This document shows, piece by piece, positions 15,166-24,464 of a stretch of 64,000 nt of DNA. The translations under genes and the position numbers were made by a program. Numbering within the stretch: the stretch's first letter is position 1; the number at the start of each line of letters is the position of its first letter. The DNA lies in NCBI RefSeq assembly GCF_024172185.1, contig NZ_JAMZEC010000001.1, positions 8,531,001-8,595,000 of the forward strand. The letters are read 5' to 3'. Source of the stretch: Nonomuraea roseoviolacea subsp. carminata. GTDB lineage: Bacteria; Actinomycetota; Actinomycetes; Streptosporangiales; Streptosporangiaceae. The notes beneath the pieces were generated by a model, which saw only the letters and a program-made list of their open reading frames with translations, made no database searches and had not been told where the DNA came from.

Positions 15166-16194
15166 ATGATCACCGCAACTCGTCCGTCGTCGCGCCGCTT
15201 CCCGCGATCCGCGCGTACGGCGGCGGCCGTCACCCTCGCCCTCCTCCTCACGACCGGCACCGCGGCCTGCTCCACGCCGGCGGCCGGCGAGGTTCCCTCC
15301 TACGCCGTCGCCACCCGCGACGACCCCAGGTTCGGCAAGACCTTCCGGCACGCGTTCGCCGACGTCGACGGAGTCCGCATGCACTACGTGACCGGCGGCA
15401 GCGGCACTCCGGTGGTGCTGATCCACGGCTGGCCGCAGACCTGGTACGGCTGGTGGCCGATCATGCCGGCGCTGGCCAGGAACCACACCGTCTACGCCGT
15501 GGACCTTCCCGGGCTGGGCGACAGCACCGGCTCACCGACCGGCTACGACAAGGCCACGCTGGCGCGGTACGTGCACAAGCTGATCGCCGAGCGGCTCGGG
15601 GTGCGCGACGCCCGCGTCGTCGGGCACGACTTCGGCGCCGCGGTGGCCTTCCAGTACGCCAGCCGGTTCCCCGGCGACACCGCCCGCCTCGGCTACCTCG
15701 ACCTGCCGCTGCCCGGCCCGGCGATCGACGCGCGCACGTACCGCTCGCTGAGCTGGCACATCGCCTTCCACTCCCAGCGACGGGTGCCCGAGGCGGTCGT
15801 GAACGACGACGTCCGCGAGTACCTCGCCCTGTTCTATCCCCAGGTCTCCTTCGGCGGCACGGCGTTCGGCGGCACCTCCGAGCGGTCGCCGTTCACCGAC
15901 GCCGAGATCAACGAGTACGCGCGGACCTACAGCCGGCCGGCGGCCCTGTCAGGCGGCTTCGAGCTCTACCGCGCCCTCGACAAGGACGTCCGCGACACCG
16001 CGGCGGCGGCGCCGGTCCGGGTCCCGACGCTGCTCATGACCGCGCAGGGGCAGCTCGACGCGATCCGGGCCACGGTGGCCCCGCGCATGACCACGATCGT
16101 GCGCGCGGTGGACGTGCCGCGCGCGGGGCACTGGCTCGTCGAGGAGAACCCGGGGTTCGTCACCGCGGAGCTGGTCCGCTTCCTCGACGGATGA
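15166..16194 (+). CDS. Secreted lipoprotein alpha/beta-hydrolase, epoxide hydrolase / dehalogenase-like
   Basis: A 342-residue protein. A basic start, hydrophobic stretch and TGTAACS lipobox (Cys35) indicate a lipoprotein anchored outside the membrane. The fold has the HGWPQTW oxyanion motif, nucleophile elbow GHDFGAA with Asp rather than Ser (epoxide hydrolase or haloalkane dehalogenase type), a cap with Tyr residues, and the catalytic GHWLVEENP His. An extracellular epoxide hydrolase is uncommon. It lies 45 nt downstream of the DinB gene and is convergent with a second, cytosolic epoxide hydrolase at 16.2-17.4 kb. Confidence 0.88.
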   Translation: MITATRPSSRRFPRSARTAAAVTLALLLTTGTAACSTPAAGEVPSYAVATRDDPRFGKTFRHAFADVDGVRMHYVTGGSGTPVVLIHGWPQTWYGWWPIMPALARNHTVYAVDLPGLGDSTGSPTGYDKATLARYVHKLIAERLGVRDARVVGHDFGAAVAFQYASRFPGDTARLGYLDLPLPGPAIDARTYRSLSWHIAFHSQRRVPEAVVNDDVREYLALFYPQVSFGGTAFGGTSERSPFTDAEINEYARTYSRPAALSGGFELYRALDKDVRDTAAAAPVRVPTLLMTAQGQLDAIRATVAPRMTTIVRAVDVPRAGHWLVEENPGFVTAELVRFLDG

Positions 16195-16210
16195 CCGTCC
16201 TGAGAGCCGG

Positions 16211-17392
16211 TCATCGAGTCCTGAGGTGCCGGAAGGCGGCCCGGAGCTCGGAGACCAGGAGATCCGGCTGTTCCAGACCGGGGAAGTGGCCGCCGCGGTC
16301 CAGCTCGTGCCATGACCGGAGGTCGTGGTAGCGGCGCTCGGCCCAGCGCCGGGCGGTCGGCCACGGCTCGGCCGGGAACAGCGAGCACGCGGTGGGCACC
16401 GTCACCGGCCGCGCGTTCTCCTCTTCGGCGCCGCGTGGCACCCACCGCATGGCCTCCCAGTACCAGCGGGCGCTGGAGGCGCCGGTCCCGGTCAGCCAGT
16501 ACAGGGCGATGTCGTCCACCTGCTGCGACAGGCTCACCCCGCCGCCGGCCTCCGGCCGGGTGTCGGAGTAGGCGGCGAACTTCTCGCCGAGCCACGCCGC
16601 CAGGCCGGCGGGAGAGTCGAGCAGGGAGTAGCCGAGTGTCTGCGGGCGCGTACTCATGATCACCCCGAAGCCGTACCCGTCGGCGAGATGGAGGTCGCGC
16701 CGCTCCAGCACACGTTGTTCCGCGGGGTCCGGCGAGAGCCGGTCGTCGGGCAGGGGAGAGGCGATCGGCATCGTCAGGTGCAGTCCGGCGACGCGCTCGG
16801 GCGCCAGGCGCGCCAGTTCGGTGCTGACGAACGCGCCCCAGTCCCCGCCGTGCGCGCCGAAGCGCTCGTAGCCGAGCAGGGCCATCAGCTCGGCCCACGC
16901 CCGCGCCGTGCGGCCGGGGTTCCACCCGCGCTCGCGGGGACGGTCGCTGAAGCCGAACCCCGGCAGGGCCGGGACGACGACGTGGAAGGCGTCGCTCGCC
17001 GAACCGCCGTGGGCGACCGGGTCGCTGAGCGGCCCGAGGACGTTCTCGAACTCGAGGACGGAACCCGGCCAGCCGTGGGTCAGCAGCAGGGGGAGCGCCG
17101 TGGGCTCGGGCGAGCGCACGTGCCAGAACGCGATGCGCAGGCCGTCGAGGCGCGCGCGGTAGTGCGGTATCGCGTTCCACCGCTCCTCCCTGGCCCGCCA
17201 GTCGTGCGTGCGCCAGGTGTCCAGCAGCGTCCTGAGCCGATCCAGCTCGATCCCCTGCGTGGCGTCCGGCACCGTCTCCGGCTCGGGGAGGCGGACCGCG
17301 TCGAGCCGGGCCCGCAGGTCCGCCAGGTCGCGGTCGGGAACATGCACGGGATAGGGCTCGATCTCAGGAGTTGTCGTCAGATTTCCAGACAT
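16211..17392 (-). CDS. Epoxide hydrolase with EHN domain
   Basis: A 393-residue cytosolic protein of the microsomal-type epoxide hydrolase family. An N-terminal EHN segment (residues about 10-115) is followed by the core: THGWPGSVLEF oxyanion loop, GGDWGA nucleophile elbow (Asp), cap, and the terminal GGHFPGLEQPDLL with the catalytic His. It probably adds water to an aromatic or alkyl epoxide. It follows the AraC regulator by 60 nt in the same direction and may be co-transcribed with it. It converges with the lipoprotein hydrolase. Confidence 0.92.
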   Translation of the reverse strand: MSGNLTTTPEIEPYPVHVPDRDLADLRARLDAVRLPEPETVPDATQGIELDRLRTLLDTWRTHDWRAREERWNAIPHYRARLDGLRIAFWHVRSPEPTALPLLLTHGWPGSVLEFENVLGPLSDPVAHGGSASDAFHVVVPALPGFGFSDRPRERGWNPGRTARAWAELMALLGYERFGAHGGDWGAFVSTELARLAPERVAGLHLTMPIASPLPDDRLSPDPAEQRVLERRDLHLADGYGFGVIMSTRPQTLGYSLLDSPAGLAAWLGEKFAAYSDTRPEAGGGVSLSQQVDDIALYWLTGTGASSARWYWEAMRWVPRGAEEENARPVTVPTACSLFPAEPWPTARRWAERRYHDLRSWHELDRGGHFPGLEQPDLLVSELRAAFRHLRTR

Positions 17393-17452
17393 GGGGAAAC
17401 CCTAGGAACGAGCCACCCCCGTGATCCATGCCAGGGATTGCCGGGAAAGCGG

Positions 17453-18343
17453 TCAGGAATTGCGGTACGCCGAGGGACGGATGCCGGTGTGCCGCAGGAA
17501 GGCCGTCGACAAAGCGCCGGGGCTCGCGAAGCCGCAGAGCGGCGCGATCTGGGCGAGTGTGAGGTCGGTGTCCCGCAGCAGGTGTTGCGCCTTCTCGATC
17601 CGCAGCCGGATGAGGAACCGGTGGGGCGTCTCTCCCGTCGTCCGGCTGAACACCCGAACGAGGTGATAGACGCTGAGATACACCTCGTCCGCGATGTCGG
17701 CCAGGGTGAGCGGTTCGGCCAGCCGGTCGCGCATGAGTGCGATCGCCGCGCGGATGCGCGCGTCCTCACGCGCCGGCGTCCGCCACGCGGGCGGCCGGGA
17801 ATGGCGGGTGAGCAGGTGCACGGCCAGGAAGGCGGCCGCGGACTCGGCGTACAGGTCTTCGGTCTCGTCCGCCGAGCCGACGGCGCGGACGGTCTCCTCG
17901 ATCAGCGGATCACCGGCGGCGACGGACGCCGCCATGCTCGCGTAGTCCACCGCGCGGCCACCGAGCTGCTCCGCCGTCCGTTCGACGGTGCCGCGGGGGA
18001 GGTGGATCTGCACGCTGCGTAAGGGGCCGTCGGCGCGATAGCGGCGCAGGGCGGGCCGGTCCGGGATGACCAGTTCGAGCCGCCCCGGCGCCCAGGTGTG
18101 GCGGCTCCATCGGCCGTCGGCGTGCGTCTCGATCACGGCCCGGCCGCTCACGGGCAGGACCAGGTGCAGGTCCGCCGTGGCCGGCAGCTCCATGTCCTCG
18201 ACCAGCGGGACGTGGTCGAACCGTTGCGCGAGCAAGGACTGCCAGCCGAGGTCCTCCCAGCTGCAGCGCGTCCGCCGGACGTAGCGGTTCATGTCGAAAC
18301 CGGCATAGGGCTGAAGATCCAGATGAGCGGAGTCGAACACCAT
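17453..18343 (-). CDS. AraC-family transcriptional regulator
   Basis: A 296-residue protein. A cupin-like N-terminal sensor (LPATADLHLVLPVSG, W...PGRLELVIP) is joined to a C-terminal double HTH with LTLADIADEVYLSVYHLVRVFSR (described by position, about 218-240) and ALSTAFLRHTGIRPSAYR. It lies directly upstream of the epoxide hydrolase in the same direction and probably activates it in response to an aromatic or lipid ligand. Start ATG at 18343; no close ribosome-binding site is seen. Confidence 0.9.
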   Translation of the reverse strand: MVFDSAHLDLQPYAGFDMNRYVRRTRCSWEDLGWQSLLAQRFDHVPLVEDMELPATADLHLVLPVSGRAVIETHADGRWSRHTWAPGRLELVIPDRPALRRYRADGPLRSVQIHLPRGTVERTAEQLGGRAVDYASMAASVAAGDPLIEETVRAVGSADETEDLYAESAAAFLAVHLLTRHSRPPAWRTPAREDARIRAAIALMRDRLAEPLTLADIADEVYLSVYHLVRVFSRTTGETPHRFLIRLRIEKAQHLLRDTDLTLAQIAPLCGFASPGALSTAFLRHTGIRPSAYRNS

Positions 18344-18395
18344 GCGGCCGAGGCTAACCGCAGGTGTCGTCCGTCGAGATGCTTCGGCCGGGGTC

Positions 18396-19301
18396 TCAGG
18401 ACGCGCCGCCGAGCGGGTCGGTCGCCTTCGCGGCGTGGGACGCCGTGCGCCGGTCGCGCTCGGGCGTGCTGGCCCAGCTCGCGAGCAGGTGGAGCTTGTC
18501 CTCCGAGTCGCTGCCCGGCTCGGTGCCGTAGGCCACCAGGACGAGGCCGTCGGCGGCCAGGTCGAGCGACTCGTAGGTGAGGTGGAGGTCTCCGACGACC
18601 GGGTGCCGGAAGGGCTTGGCGCCCAGGTGGTGCTGGCGGACGTCGTGGCGCGCCCAGCGGGTGCGGAAGTCGTCGCTGCGGGTGGACAGCTCGCCGACCA
18701 GGTCGGTGAGGTCCTTGTCGTAGGGGTCGCGGCCGGCCTGGGCGTGCAGCAGGGCGACGGTGTCATCGGCGGCGCGCTCCCAGTCGCCCCAGAACCGGTG
18801 GGAGCGCGGGTCGAGGAAGATGAACCGGGCATGGTTGGGGGTGGCGCCTCGGGCCGCGTCGATCATGGGCGCGTACAGGGCGCGGCCGAGGGTGTTGGTG
18901 GCCAGGATGTCGCCGCGGCCGTTCATGACGAACGCCGGGGCGCCGGTCATGGCGTCCAGCAGCCGCTGCACCGAGGGCCGCACCCGGTCCGGGGCGGGGC
19001 GGCGCCGCCGGCGCGGGCCGGGACCCGCGGCGCGGGCGAGGTCCTCCAGGTGGGTGCGTTCGGCGTCGTTCAGCCGCAGCGCGCGGGCCAGGGCGTCGAG
19101 GACCTGGTCGGAAACCCCTGACAGGTCGCCGCGCTCCAGCCGGGAGTAGTACTCCACGCTCACCCCGGCCAGCTGGGCGACCTCGGAGCGGCGCAGCCCG
19201 GGGACCCGGCGGGTGCCGTAGGAGGGCAGCCCGGCCTGCTGCGGGCTGATCCTGGCGCGCCGCGAGGTCAGGAACTCACGGATCTGACTGCGGTTGTCCA
19301 C
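18396..19301 (-). CDS. XRE-family regulator with MmyB-like ligand domain
   Basis: A 301-residue protein. The N-terminal HTH has the actinobacterial hallmark RRVPGLRRSEVAQLAGVSVE-YYSRLERGD. The C-terminal MmyB-like domain (residues about 110-285) has PAFVMNGRGDILATN, RFIFLDP and GELSTRSDDFRTRWA. Members often sit divergent from an oxidoreductase gene that they repress; here the divergent gene is a zinc alcohol dehydrogenase. A truncated relative of this family is found at 44.9 kb. Confidence 0.92.
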   Translation of the reverse strand: MDNRSQIREFLTSRRARISPQQAGLPSYGTRRVPGLRRSEVAQLAGVSVEYYSRLERGDLSGVSDQVLDALARALRLNDAERTHLEDLARAAGPGPRRRRRPAPDRVRPSVQRLLDAMTGAPAFVMNGRGDILATNTLGRALYAPMIDAARGATPNHARFIFLDPRSHRFWGDWERAADDTVALLHAQAGRDPYDKDLTDLVGELSTRSDDFRTRWARHDVRQHHLGAKPFRHPVVGDLHLTYESLDLAADGLVLVAYGTEPGSDSEDKLHLLASWASTPERDRRTASHAAKATDPLGGAS

Positions 19302-19344
19302 CCTCCCCAGGCTAGGACGCGCTCCATCTCGGTGGGGTGCCCTG

Positions 19345-19366
19345 CCAGTACACCTTTCACCAGTAC
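19345..19366. promoter_or_regulatory. CCAGTAC direct repeat upstream of the ADH gene
   Basis: CCAGTAC occurs at 19345-19351 and 19360-19366, 15 bp start to start, in the divergent region between the XRE-MmyB regulator and the alcohol dehydrogenase. It may be a regulator site, but the evidence is only repetition and position. Confidence 0.25.
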
Positions 19367-19445
19367 CTTCCTCCTCGTCTGACCAGCGCTTTTACTGATA
19401 GAAGCCGTACCGCCCGCCGAGCGGACCGATCAAGGAGGACGTGAG

Positions 19446-20468
19446 ATGCGTGGCGTAGTGATGCACGCCCCCGGCGACGTCCGGGTGGAGCAGCGCGAGG
19501 ATCCGAAGATCCTCGCCCCGACCGACGCGATCATCCGGCTGGCCGCGACCTGCGTCTGCGGCTCGGACCTGTGGCCCTACCGCGGCATCGACCCGGTCGA
19601 GGGCCCCACTCCCATGGGCCACGAGTACGTGGGCGTCGTGGAGGAGGTCGGGGATCAGGTCAGGAACGTCAGGCCCGGCCAGTTCGTCGTCGGCTCGTTC
19701 GTCTCCTCCGACGGCACCTGCGAGATCTGCCGCTCCGGCTACCCGTCCTCCTGCGTGGAGCGGGTGTTCATGAACGCGGTCGGGACACAGGCCGAGCGGG
19801 CCCTGATCCCGAACGCCGACGGCACGCTCGTCGCCACCCCGGGCATGCCCGACGCCGACCTGATCCCCGACCTGCTCGCCGCCTCCGACGTGCTCGGCAC
19901 CGGCTGGTTCGGCGCGGCGGCCGCCCAGGCGGGACCCGGCAGGACGGTCGCGGTCGTCGGCGACGGCGCGGTCGGCCTGCTCGCGGTGCTGTCCGCCCGG
20001 CAGCTCGGCGCGGAGCGGGTCATCGCGATGAGCCGCCACGAGTCGCGGCAGAAGCTGGCCCTGGAGTTCGGCGCCACCGACGTCGTCACCGCGCGCGGCG
20101 ACGAGGGCATCGAGAAGATCAAGGAGCTGACCGGCGGCCTGGGCGCCCACTCGGTGGTCGAGGCGGTCGGCACCCAGGAGTCGATGCACCAGGCCATCCG
20201 CTCCACCCGCCCCGGCGGCCACGTCGGCTTCGTCGGCGTCAACCACGACGTCACCCTGTCCGGAGAGGAGCTGTTCTTCTCGCAGATCCACCTGCACGGC
20301 GGTCCGGCGCCGGTCCGGGAGTACCTGCCCGAGCTGATCGACCTGATCTGGAACCGGAAGATCAACCCCGGCAAGGTCTTCGACCTCGCCCTCCCGCTGG
20401 ACGAGGCCGCCGAGGGCTACCAGGCCATGGACGAACGCCGCGCGATCAAGACCCTGCTGCGCCCGTGA
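19446..20468 (+). CDS. Zinc-dependent alcohol dehydrogenase (MDR superfamily)
   Basis: A 340-residue medium-chain dehydrogenase. Catalytic zinc ligands are in CVCGSDLW and GHEYVGVV. A structural-zinc loop GTCEICRSGYPSSC shows only three of the usual four cysteines, so structural zinc binding may be weakened. The Rossmann motif VVGDGAVGLL follows. AAGGAGG precedes the ATG at 19446. Divergent from the XRE-MmyB regulator, which probably represses it. Substrate unknown. Its last 23 nt overlap the convergent histidine phosphatase gene. Confidence 0.92.
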   Translation: MRGVVMHAPGDVRVEQREDPKILAPTDAIIRLAATCVCGSDLWPYRGIDPVEGPTPMGHEYVGVVEEVGDQVRNVRPGQFVVGSFVSSDGTCEICRSGYPSSCVERVFMNAVGTQAERALIPNADGTLVATPGMPDADLIPDLLAASDVLGTGWFGAAAAQAGPGRTVAVVGDGAVGLLAVLSARQLGAERVIAMSRHESRQKLALEFGATDVVTARGDEGIEKIKELTGGLGAHSVVEAVGTQESMHQAIRSTRPGGHVGFVGVNHDVTLSGEELFFSQIHLHGGPAPVREYLPELIDLIWNRKINPGKVFDLALPLDEAAEGYQAMDERRAIKTLLRP

Positions 20469-21084
20469 CCTCGTGAGCGGCCGTCGGGGACGGCCACGAC
20501 GGGCACCGCCATGAACGTCCGTCGTACTCGACGGGGAACGGGACCGCGTGGGGGAGCGGCGCGCCCCACGCCTTCAGGCCCGGCCCGCACAGAGCGCTGA
20601 GGCCGGTGGTGAGGCTCGCCACATGGCCGACCACGGCGACCGTCCCGCCCGCGTGCCCGGCGGCGATCGAGGTGAGCGCGCCGACGATCCGGGCGGTGAC
20701 CGCGTGCCCGTCCTCTCCGTCGGCCACCGCCTCCCCGAGGTCGCCGTCCACGATCCACGAGCGCAGAACGGCCGCCGCACGTGCCCGGGTGGCCGGGTCG
20801 ACGGCGCCTTCCGCGCGCCCGACATGCACCTCGGCCAGGTCCTCCAGCGGTACGACCTCGACCCCGAGCGCGCGCGCCATGATGTCGGCGGTCTGCCGAG
20901 CCCGGACGGCCGTGCTGGCGTAGATGCGCGTCGCCCCCTCGCCGCTCATGAGCCGCGCCGCCTCGGCGGCCTGGAGACGTCCCCTCGCCGTCAGCGTCGC
21001 GAGGGGGAGGGCGCCGGCGGCGCCGGCTGTGACGTTCTCGGACTCCCCGTGGCGCAGGCACAGCAGCCGGACACGATCACTCAT
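20446..21084 (-). CDS. Histidine phosphatase (phosphoglycerate mutase-like)
   Basis: A 212-residue protein with the phospho-acceptor motif CLRHGES near residue 9, the Arg of STAVRARQTA, an acidic residue in DLAEVHVG and the second catalytic His in VVGHVASL. This is the branch-2 histidine phosphatase pattern; substrates range from sugar phosphates to cofactors. It begins 4 nt after the Lnt-like gene, as last gene of a kinase-regulator-Lnt-phosphatase operon. Confidence 0.9.
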   Translation of the reverse strand: MSDRVRLLCLRHGESENVTAGAAGALPLATLTARGRLQAAEAARLMSGEGATRIYASTAVRARQTADIMARALGVEVVPLEDLAEVHVGRAEGAVDPATRARAAAVLRSWIVDGDLGEAVADGEDGHAVTARIVGALTSIAAGHAGGTVAVVGHVASLTTGLSALCGPGLKAWGAPLPHAVPFPVEYDGRSWRCPSWPSPTAAHEVTGAAGS

Positions 21085-21088
21085 GGCC

Positions 21089-22507
21089 TCACCCTACGAG
21101 AACGCGTGAGACCGACAGGCCCCCACGGGGCGCCGAGGGGCGACGGGTGCGGAGCCCGGCCAGCGCGACGAGCAGCACCGCGACCGAGGCCCAGGCGGCC
21201 CAGTCGCCCAGGCCGGTGTAGACGGTGGTGGCGCCCTGCCGCGGCAGCGCCGCGAGCACCGTGTTCACCCCCGGCCTGCCGCTGCGGCCTTCGGCCAGCA
21301 CCCGACCCCGGGTGTCGCTCACCGTGAGGACGCCCTGGCGGGCCGCGCGGGCCACCGACAACCCGCTCTCGACCCCGCGGACCACCGCCATGCGGCTGTG
21401 CAGCCAGGCGTCGTCGTCGAAGTCCCAGGCCGGGGCGAGCAGCGCGGTGGCGCCGGCCTGCCGGTACCGCCGCACCAGCCCGGGGAAGTCGAGGTCCTTG
21501 CAGATGATCAGGCCCATCGTGGTCCGGTCGAGGAAGGTCAGCGCGTGTCCCGGCGTGAACTCGGACTCCAGCCCGGGAATCATGTGGTGCTTGTCGTAGC
21601 GGGCGCCGGACGGGCCGGCCAGCGCGGTGTTCGTCCGCGTCGCGCCGGTGCCGAGCGCGGCGCCGGCGACGACCGCCACTCCTGGCCTGGCCAGCGGCAG
21701 GCGGGCGGAGCCTGTCTCGAACGTCTTCTCCGGCAGCACCGCGACCTCCGCGCCGCGGGCGGCGGCCGCGCCGATGGCCGCGGCGTAACGGTGGAGCAGC
21801 TCGCGTCCCTGCGGGGAGTCCAGCTCCGCCGTGTCGCGCGGGTCGTCGGTGGAGATCAGCGCGACCTCGCGGTACGGCCCGCCGTCCTGGCCGGTGCCCA
21901 GCCGGGCGAAGCCGTACCCCAGAGCCAGGGCCACCAGCGCGCCGGCGGTCACCGCGACGGGGAGCCGGCGCGTCGCGCCCGGGGCGAGCAGCGCGGACAC
22001 GGCGGCGGGCACGAGCAGGAGCAGGAACGTGATCCCCCAGACCCCGGTGACGGAGGCCGTCTGCAGGACGGGCAGCACGTCGGCCTGGGTGTAGGCCAGG
22101 CTCCACCAGGCGCCGTGCGGACCGGCCAGCGCCATCAGGTGTTCGACGCCGACCCACAGGGCCGGCACGGCGAGCACGGCGAGCAGCGGCCGCCGCCGCG
22201 CCAGCAGCGAGCGGTGGAGCAGCACGCCGCCGCCGAACAGCAGCGCCGGCACGGCGAGCAGCCCGGCCGCCACCGGGGCGGGCATCTCCAGACTTCCGGT
22301 GAAGTACGGCCACATCGGCAGTTGGCCGCCGAGCCAGGCGAGAGCGCCGGCGGCGAAGGCCGGGCCGCCTCCCACGCGGGGAGCGGCGAGCAGGACGGGC
22401 AGGGGGGCGAGCCAGGTCAGCCAGGCCACGGGGTGCAGGCCGGTGCCGAAGCCCAGCAGGACAGCCGAGGCGAGGGCCGCGGCGAGCGGAATCAGGACAC
22501 GTCGCAT
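21089..22507 (-). CDS. lnt: Apolipoprotein N-acyltransferase-like membrane protein
   Basis: A 472-residue protein. About six membrane segments (residues 1-200) precede a periplasm-facing nitrilase domain (about 215-440) and a last membrane helix. The catalytic triad is visible as Glu in VLPEKTF, Lys in RYDKHHMIPG and Cys in IICKDLDF, matching Lnt. Lnt adds a third fatty acid to lipoproteins. Unusually, it sits inside an operon with a two-component system, so this copy may be a specialised, regulated paralogue. Start ATG 22507. Confidence 0.85.
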   Translation of the reverse strand: MRRVLIPLAAALASAVLLGFGTGLHPVAWLTWLAPLPVLLAAPRVGGGPAFAAGALAWLGGQLPMWPYFTGSLEMPAPVAAGLLAVPALLFGGGVLLHRSLLARRRPLLAVLAVPALWVGVEHLMALAGPHGAWWSLAYTQADVLPVLQTASVTGVWGITFLLLLVPAAVSALLAPGATRRLPVAVTAGALVALALGYGFARLGTGQDGGPYREVALISTDDPRDTAELDSPQGRELLHRYAAAIGAAAARGAEVAVLPEKTFETGSARLPLARPGVAVVAGAALGTGATRTNTALAGPSGARYDKHHMIPGLESEFTPGHALTFLDRTTMGLIICKDLDFPGLVRRYRQAGATALLAPAWDFDDDAWLHSRMAVVRGVESGLSVARAARQGVLTVSDTRGRVLAEGRSGRPGVNTVLAALPRQGATTVYTGLGDWAAWASVAVLLVALAGLRTRRPSAPRGGLSVSRVLVG

Positions 22508-22543
22508 GACGACGATGCTGCTCGCGTTCGGCCACGTGGCGCG

Positions 22544-23230
22544 TCAGTCGTGAGTGTGATCCCCGATGTCACTCTCACCGGCGACCACCAGGCCGCACTC
22601 GTAGGCGAACACCGCCGCCTGCACCCGATCGCGCAGGTCCAGCTTGGTCAGGATGCGGCTGACGTGCGTCTTGACCGTGTGCTCGGTGACGACGAGCGCG
22701 GCGGCGATCTCGGCGTTGGACAGCCCGCGGGCGACCAGCCTGAGCGTCTCGCGCTCCCGCTCGGTGAGCGCCGCCAGCCGGCCCGCCAGCCGCGGCATCG
22801 GGTCGTGGGCCGGCCGTCTGACCAGGTTCTCCAGCAGCCTGCGGGTGGCGGCGGGCGCCAGCAACGCCTCGCCGGCGGCGATGGTGCGCACCGCGTGCGC
22901 CAGCTCGTCGCGGCGGATGTCCTTGAGCAGGAAGCCGCTGGCCCCCGCGCGGACGGCGTCGTAGACGTACTCGTCCAGGTCGAACATGGTCAGGACGAGC
23001 ACCTTGGCGGAGGTGGTCGCGCAGATCTCCCGGGTGGCCTCGATGCCGTTCGTGCCCGGCATCCGCACGTCCATCAGGACCACGTCCGGACGCAGCCGCC
23101 TGGCCAGCGCGATCGCCTCGTCGCCGCCCGCCGCCTCGCCCACCACCAGCATGTCCGGCTGGGCGCCGAGGATCAGGCCGAACCCGGCCCGGAAGAGGTC
23201 CTGGTCGTCGGCGATGAGCACGCGCAGCAT
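22544..23230 (-). CDS. NarL/LuxR-family response regulator
   Basis: A 228-residue protein. Receiver domain with ADDQDLFRAG, phospho-Asp in VLMDVRMPG, Thr in VLTMFD and Lys in FLLKD. The output LuxR HTH reads LTERERETLRLVARGLSNAEI... with HTVKTHVSRIL. It starts 5 nt after the histidine kinase stop and is clearly its partner. The receiver/output spacing is normal. Confidence 0.95.
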   Translation of the reverse strand: MLRVLIADDQDLFRAGFGLILGAQPDMLVVGEAAGGDEAIALARRLRPDVVLMDVRMPGTNGIEATREICATTSAKVLVLTMFDLDEYVYDAVRAGASGFLLKDIRRDELAHAVRTIAAGEALLAPAATRRLLENLVRRPAHDPMPRLAGRLAALTERERETLRLVARGLSNAEIAAALVVTEHTVKTHVSRILTKLDLRDRVQAAVFAYECGLVVAGESDIGDHTHD

Positions 23231-23235
23231 GGGCG

Positions 23236-24366
23236 CTATTCAAGCGGAAAGACGGCTCTGACCATGAACCCGTGCTCCTGCCCCGGTCCCGCGCTGAGCG
23301 TCCCGCCGCAGGCCGCCGCCCGTTCCCGCATGCCGATCAGCCCGTGGCCGCCGCTGCCGGGACGCGGCCCGCGGCCCTCGTCGGCGACCTCGACGAGCAG
23401 CTCCGCCGAGGTCCACCGCAGTCGCAGCCGTACGGCGCGCACCCCGGCGTGTTTGCGGACGTTGGTGAGGGCTTCCTGGACGATCCGGTAGACGGCGGCC
23501 TCGATGCTGCCGGGTGTCGGCCGCGGCTCGCCCTCCACGGTCATGACCACGTCCAGGCCGCTCCGTCCGGCCAGCGCGGCGAGTCCGTCCAGGCGCGGCT
23601 GGACCGGCCCGAGGTCCTCGGTGACGGGGGCGGCCGACGCGCGCAGCGCCGTGAGCAGGCCGCGCAGCTCGGTGAGCGCGCCCCTGCCGGTGTCGGCGAT
23701 CGCGTCGAAGACGGCCTCGGCCCTGGGCGCGTCGCTGCGCACCACCACGGGTCCGGCCTCGGCCTGCACGACCATCAGCCCGATGGAGTGGGTGATGATG
23801 TCGTGCATGTCGCGGGCGATCCGCGCCCGCTCCTCCGCCACCGCGGCGATGTGCTCCTGTTCGCGGCGGCGTGCCCGCTCGGCCAGCTCGGCGGCGCGTG
23901 ACCGGTTCGCCCGGGCGCTGGTGCCCAGCGCGTAGGCGGCCACGAAGGCGGTGCCGATGAGGCGGAAGGTCTCGCCGTCCTCGCCGGGCAGCGCCAGGGA
24001 CACGCCGACGGTGGCGGCGATCGCCGGGATCGCGGCCAGCCGCTTCCAGGTGGGGCTGAGGTCCGCGACGGTGTAGACGGCGACCAGCGGTCCGAAGGGG
24101 AGGAACGGCTTCTCCCAGAAGACCATGACCGTCATCGCGACACCGACGAACAGCGCCACGGCCATGGGGGCGCGCCTGCGCCAGTGGACGGGCGCGGAGG
24201 CGAGCACCCCCAGGGCGATGATCCACCACGCCTTCGGGCCGGACGCCAGCAGCGGGCCGAGGGTGGCCGCGGTGGTGGCCGCCGCGATCGCGCCGTCCGC
24301 CCGCCGACCGGAGAACCTGGCGGCCCACGTCATGGGCACCGCGCTCGCGTGACCCGCGTTGGTCAT
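23236..24366 (-). CDS. Membrane histidine kinase, HisKA_3 type
   Basis: A 376-residue protein with about five to six N-terminal membrane segments (residues 20-155) and a short coiled linker. The dimerisation helix has RARIARDMHDIITHSIG (phospho-His about 196), followed by an HATPase_c domain with the N box EALTNVRKHA, D box and G box GGHGLIGMRERA. No extracytoplasmic loop long enough for ligand binding is visible, so it may sense membrane state. First gene of the kinase-regulator-Lnt-phosphatase operon. Confidence 0.94.
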   Translation of the reverse strand: MTNAGHASAVPMTWAARFSGRRADGAIAAATTAATLGPLLASGPKAWWIIALGVLASAPVHWRRRAPMAVALFVGVAMTVMVFWEKPFLPFGPLVAVYTVADLSPTWKRLAAIPAIAATVGVSLALPGEDGETFRLIGTAFVAAYALGTSARANRSRAAELAERARRREQEHIAAVAEERARIARDMHDIITHSIGLMVVQAEAGPVVVRSDAPRAEAVFDAIADTGRGALTELRGLLTALRASAAPVTEDLGPVQPRLDGLAALAGRSGLDVVMTVEGEPRPTPGSIEAAVYRIVQEALTNVRKHAGVRAVRLRLRWTSAELLVEVADEGRGPRPGSGGHGLIGMRERAAACGGTLSAGPGQEHGFMVRAVFPLE

Positions 24367-24464
24367 CCGCCCATTATCGGCCGCGGCCGCGCGGACCGGA
24401 GCGGGATCTCACGCATCGGGACGGTGGACACCCGTGCCCGCCGTCCCGTGAGAAGATCCACATC

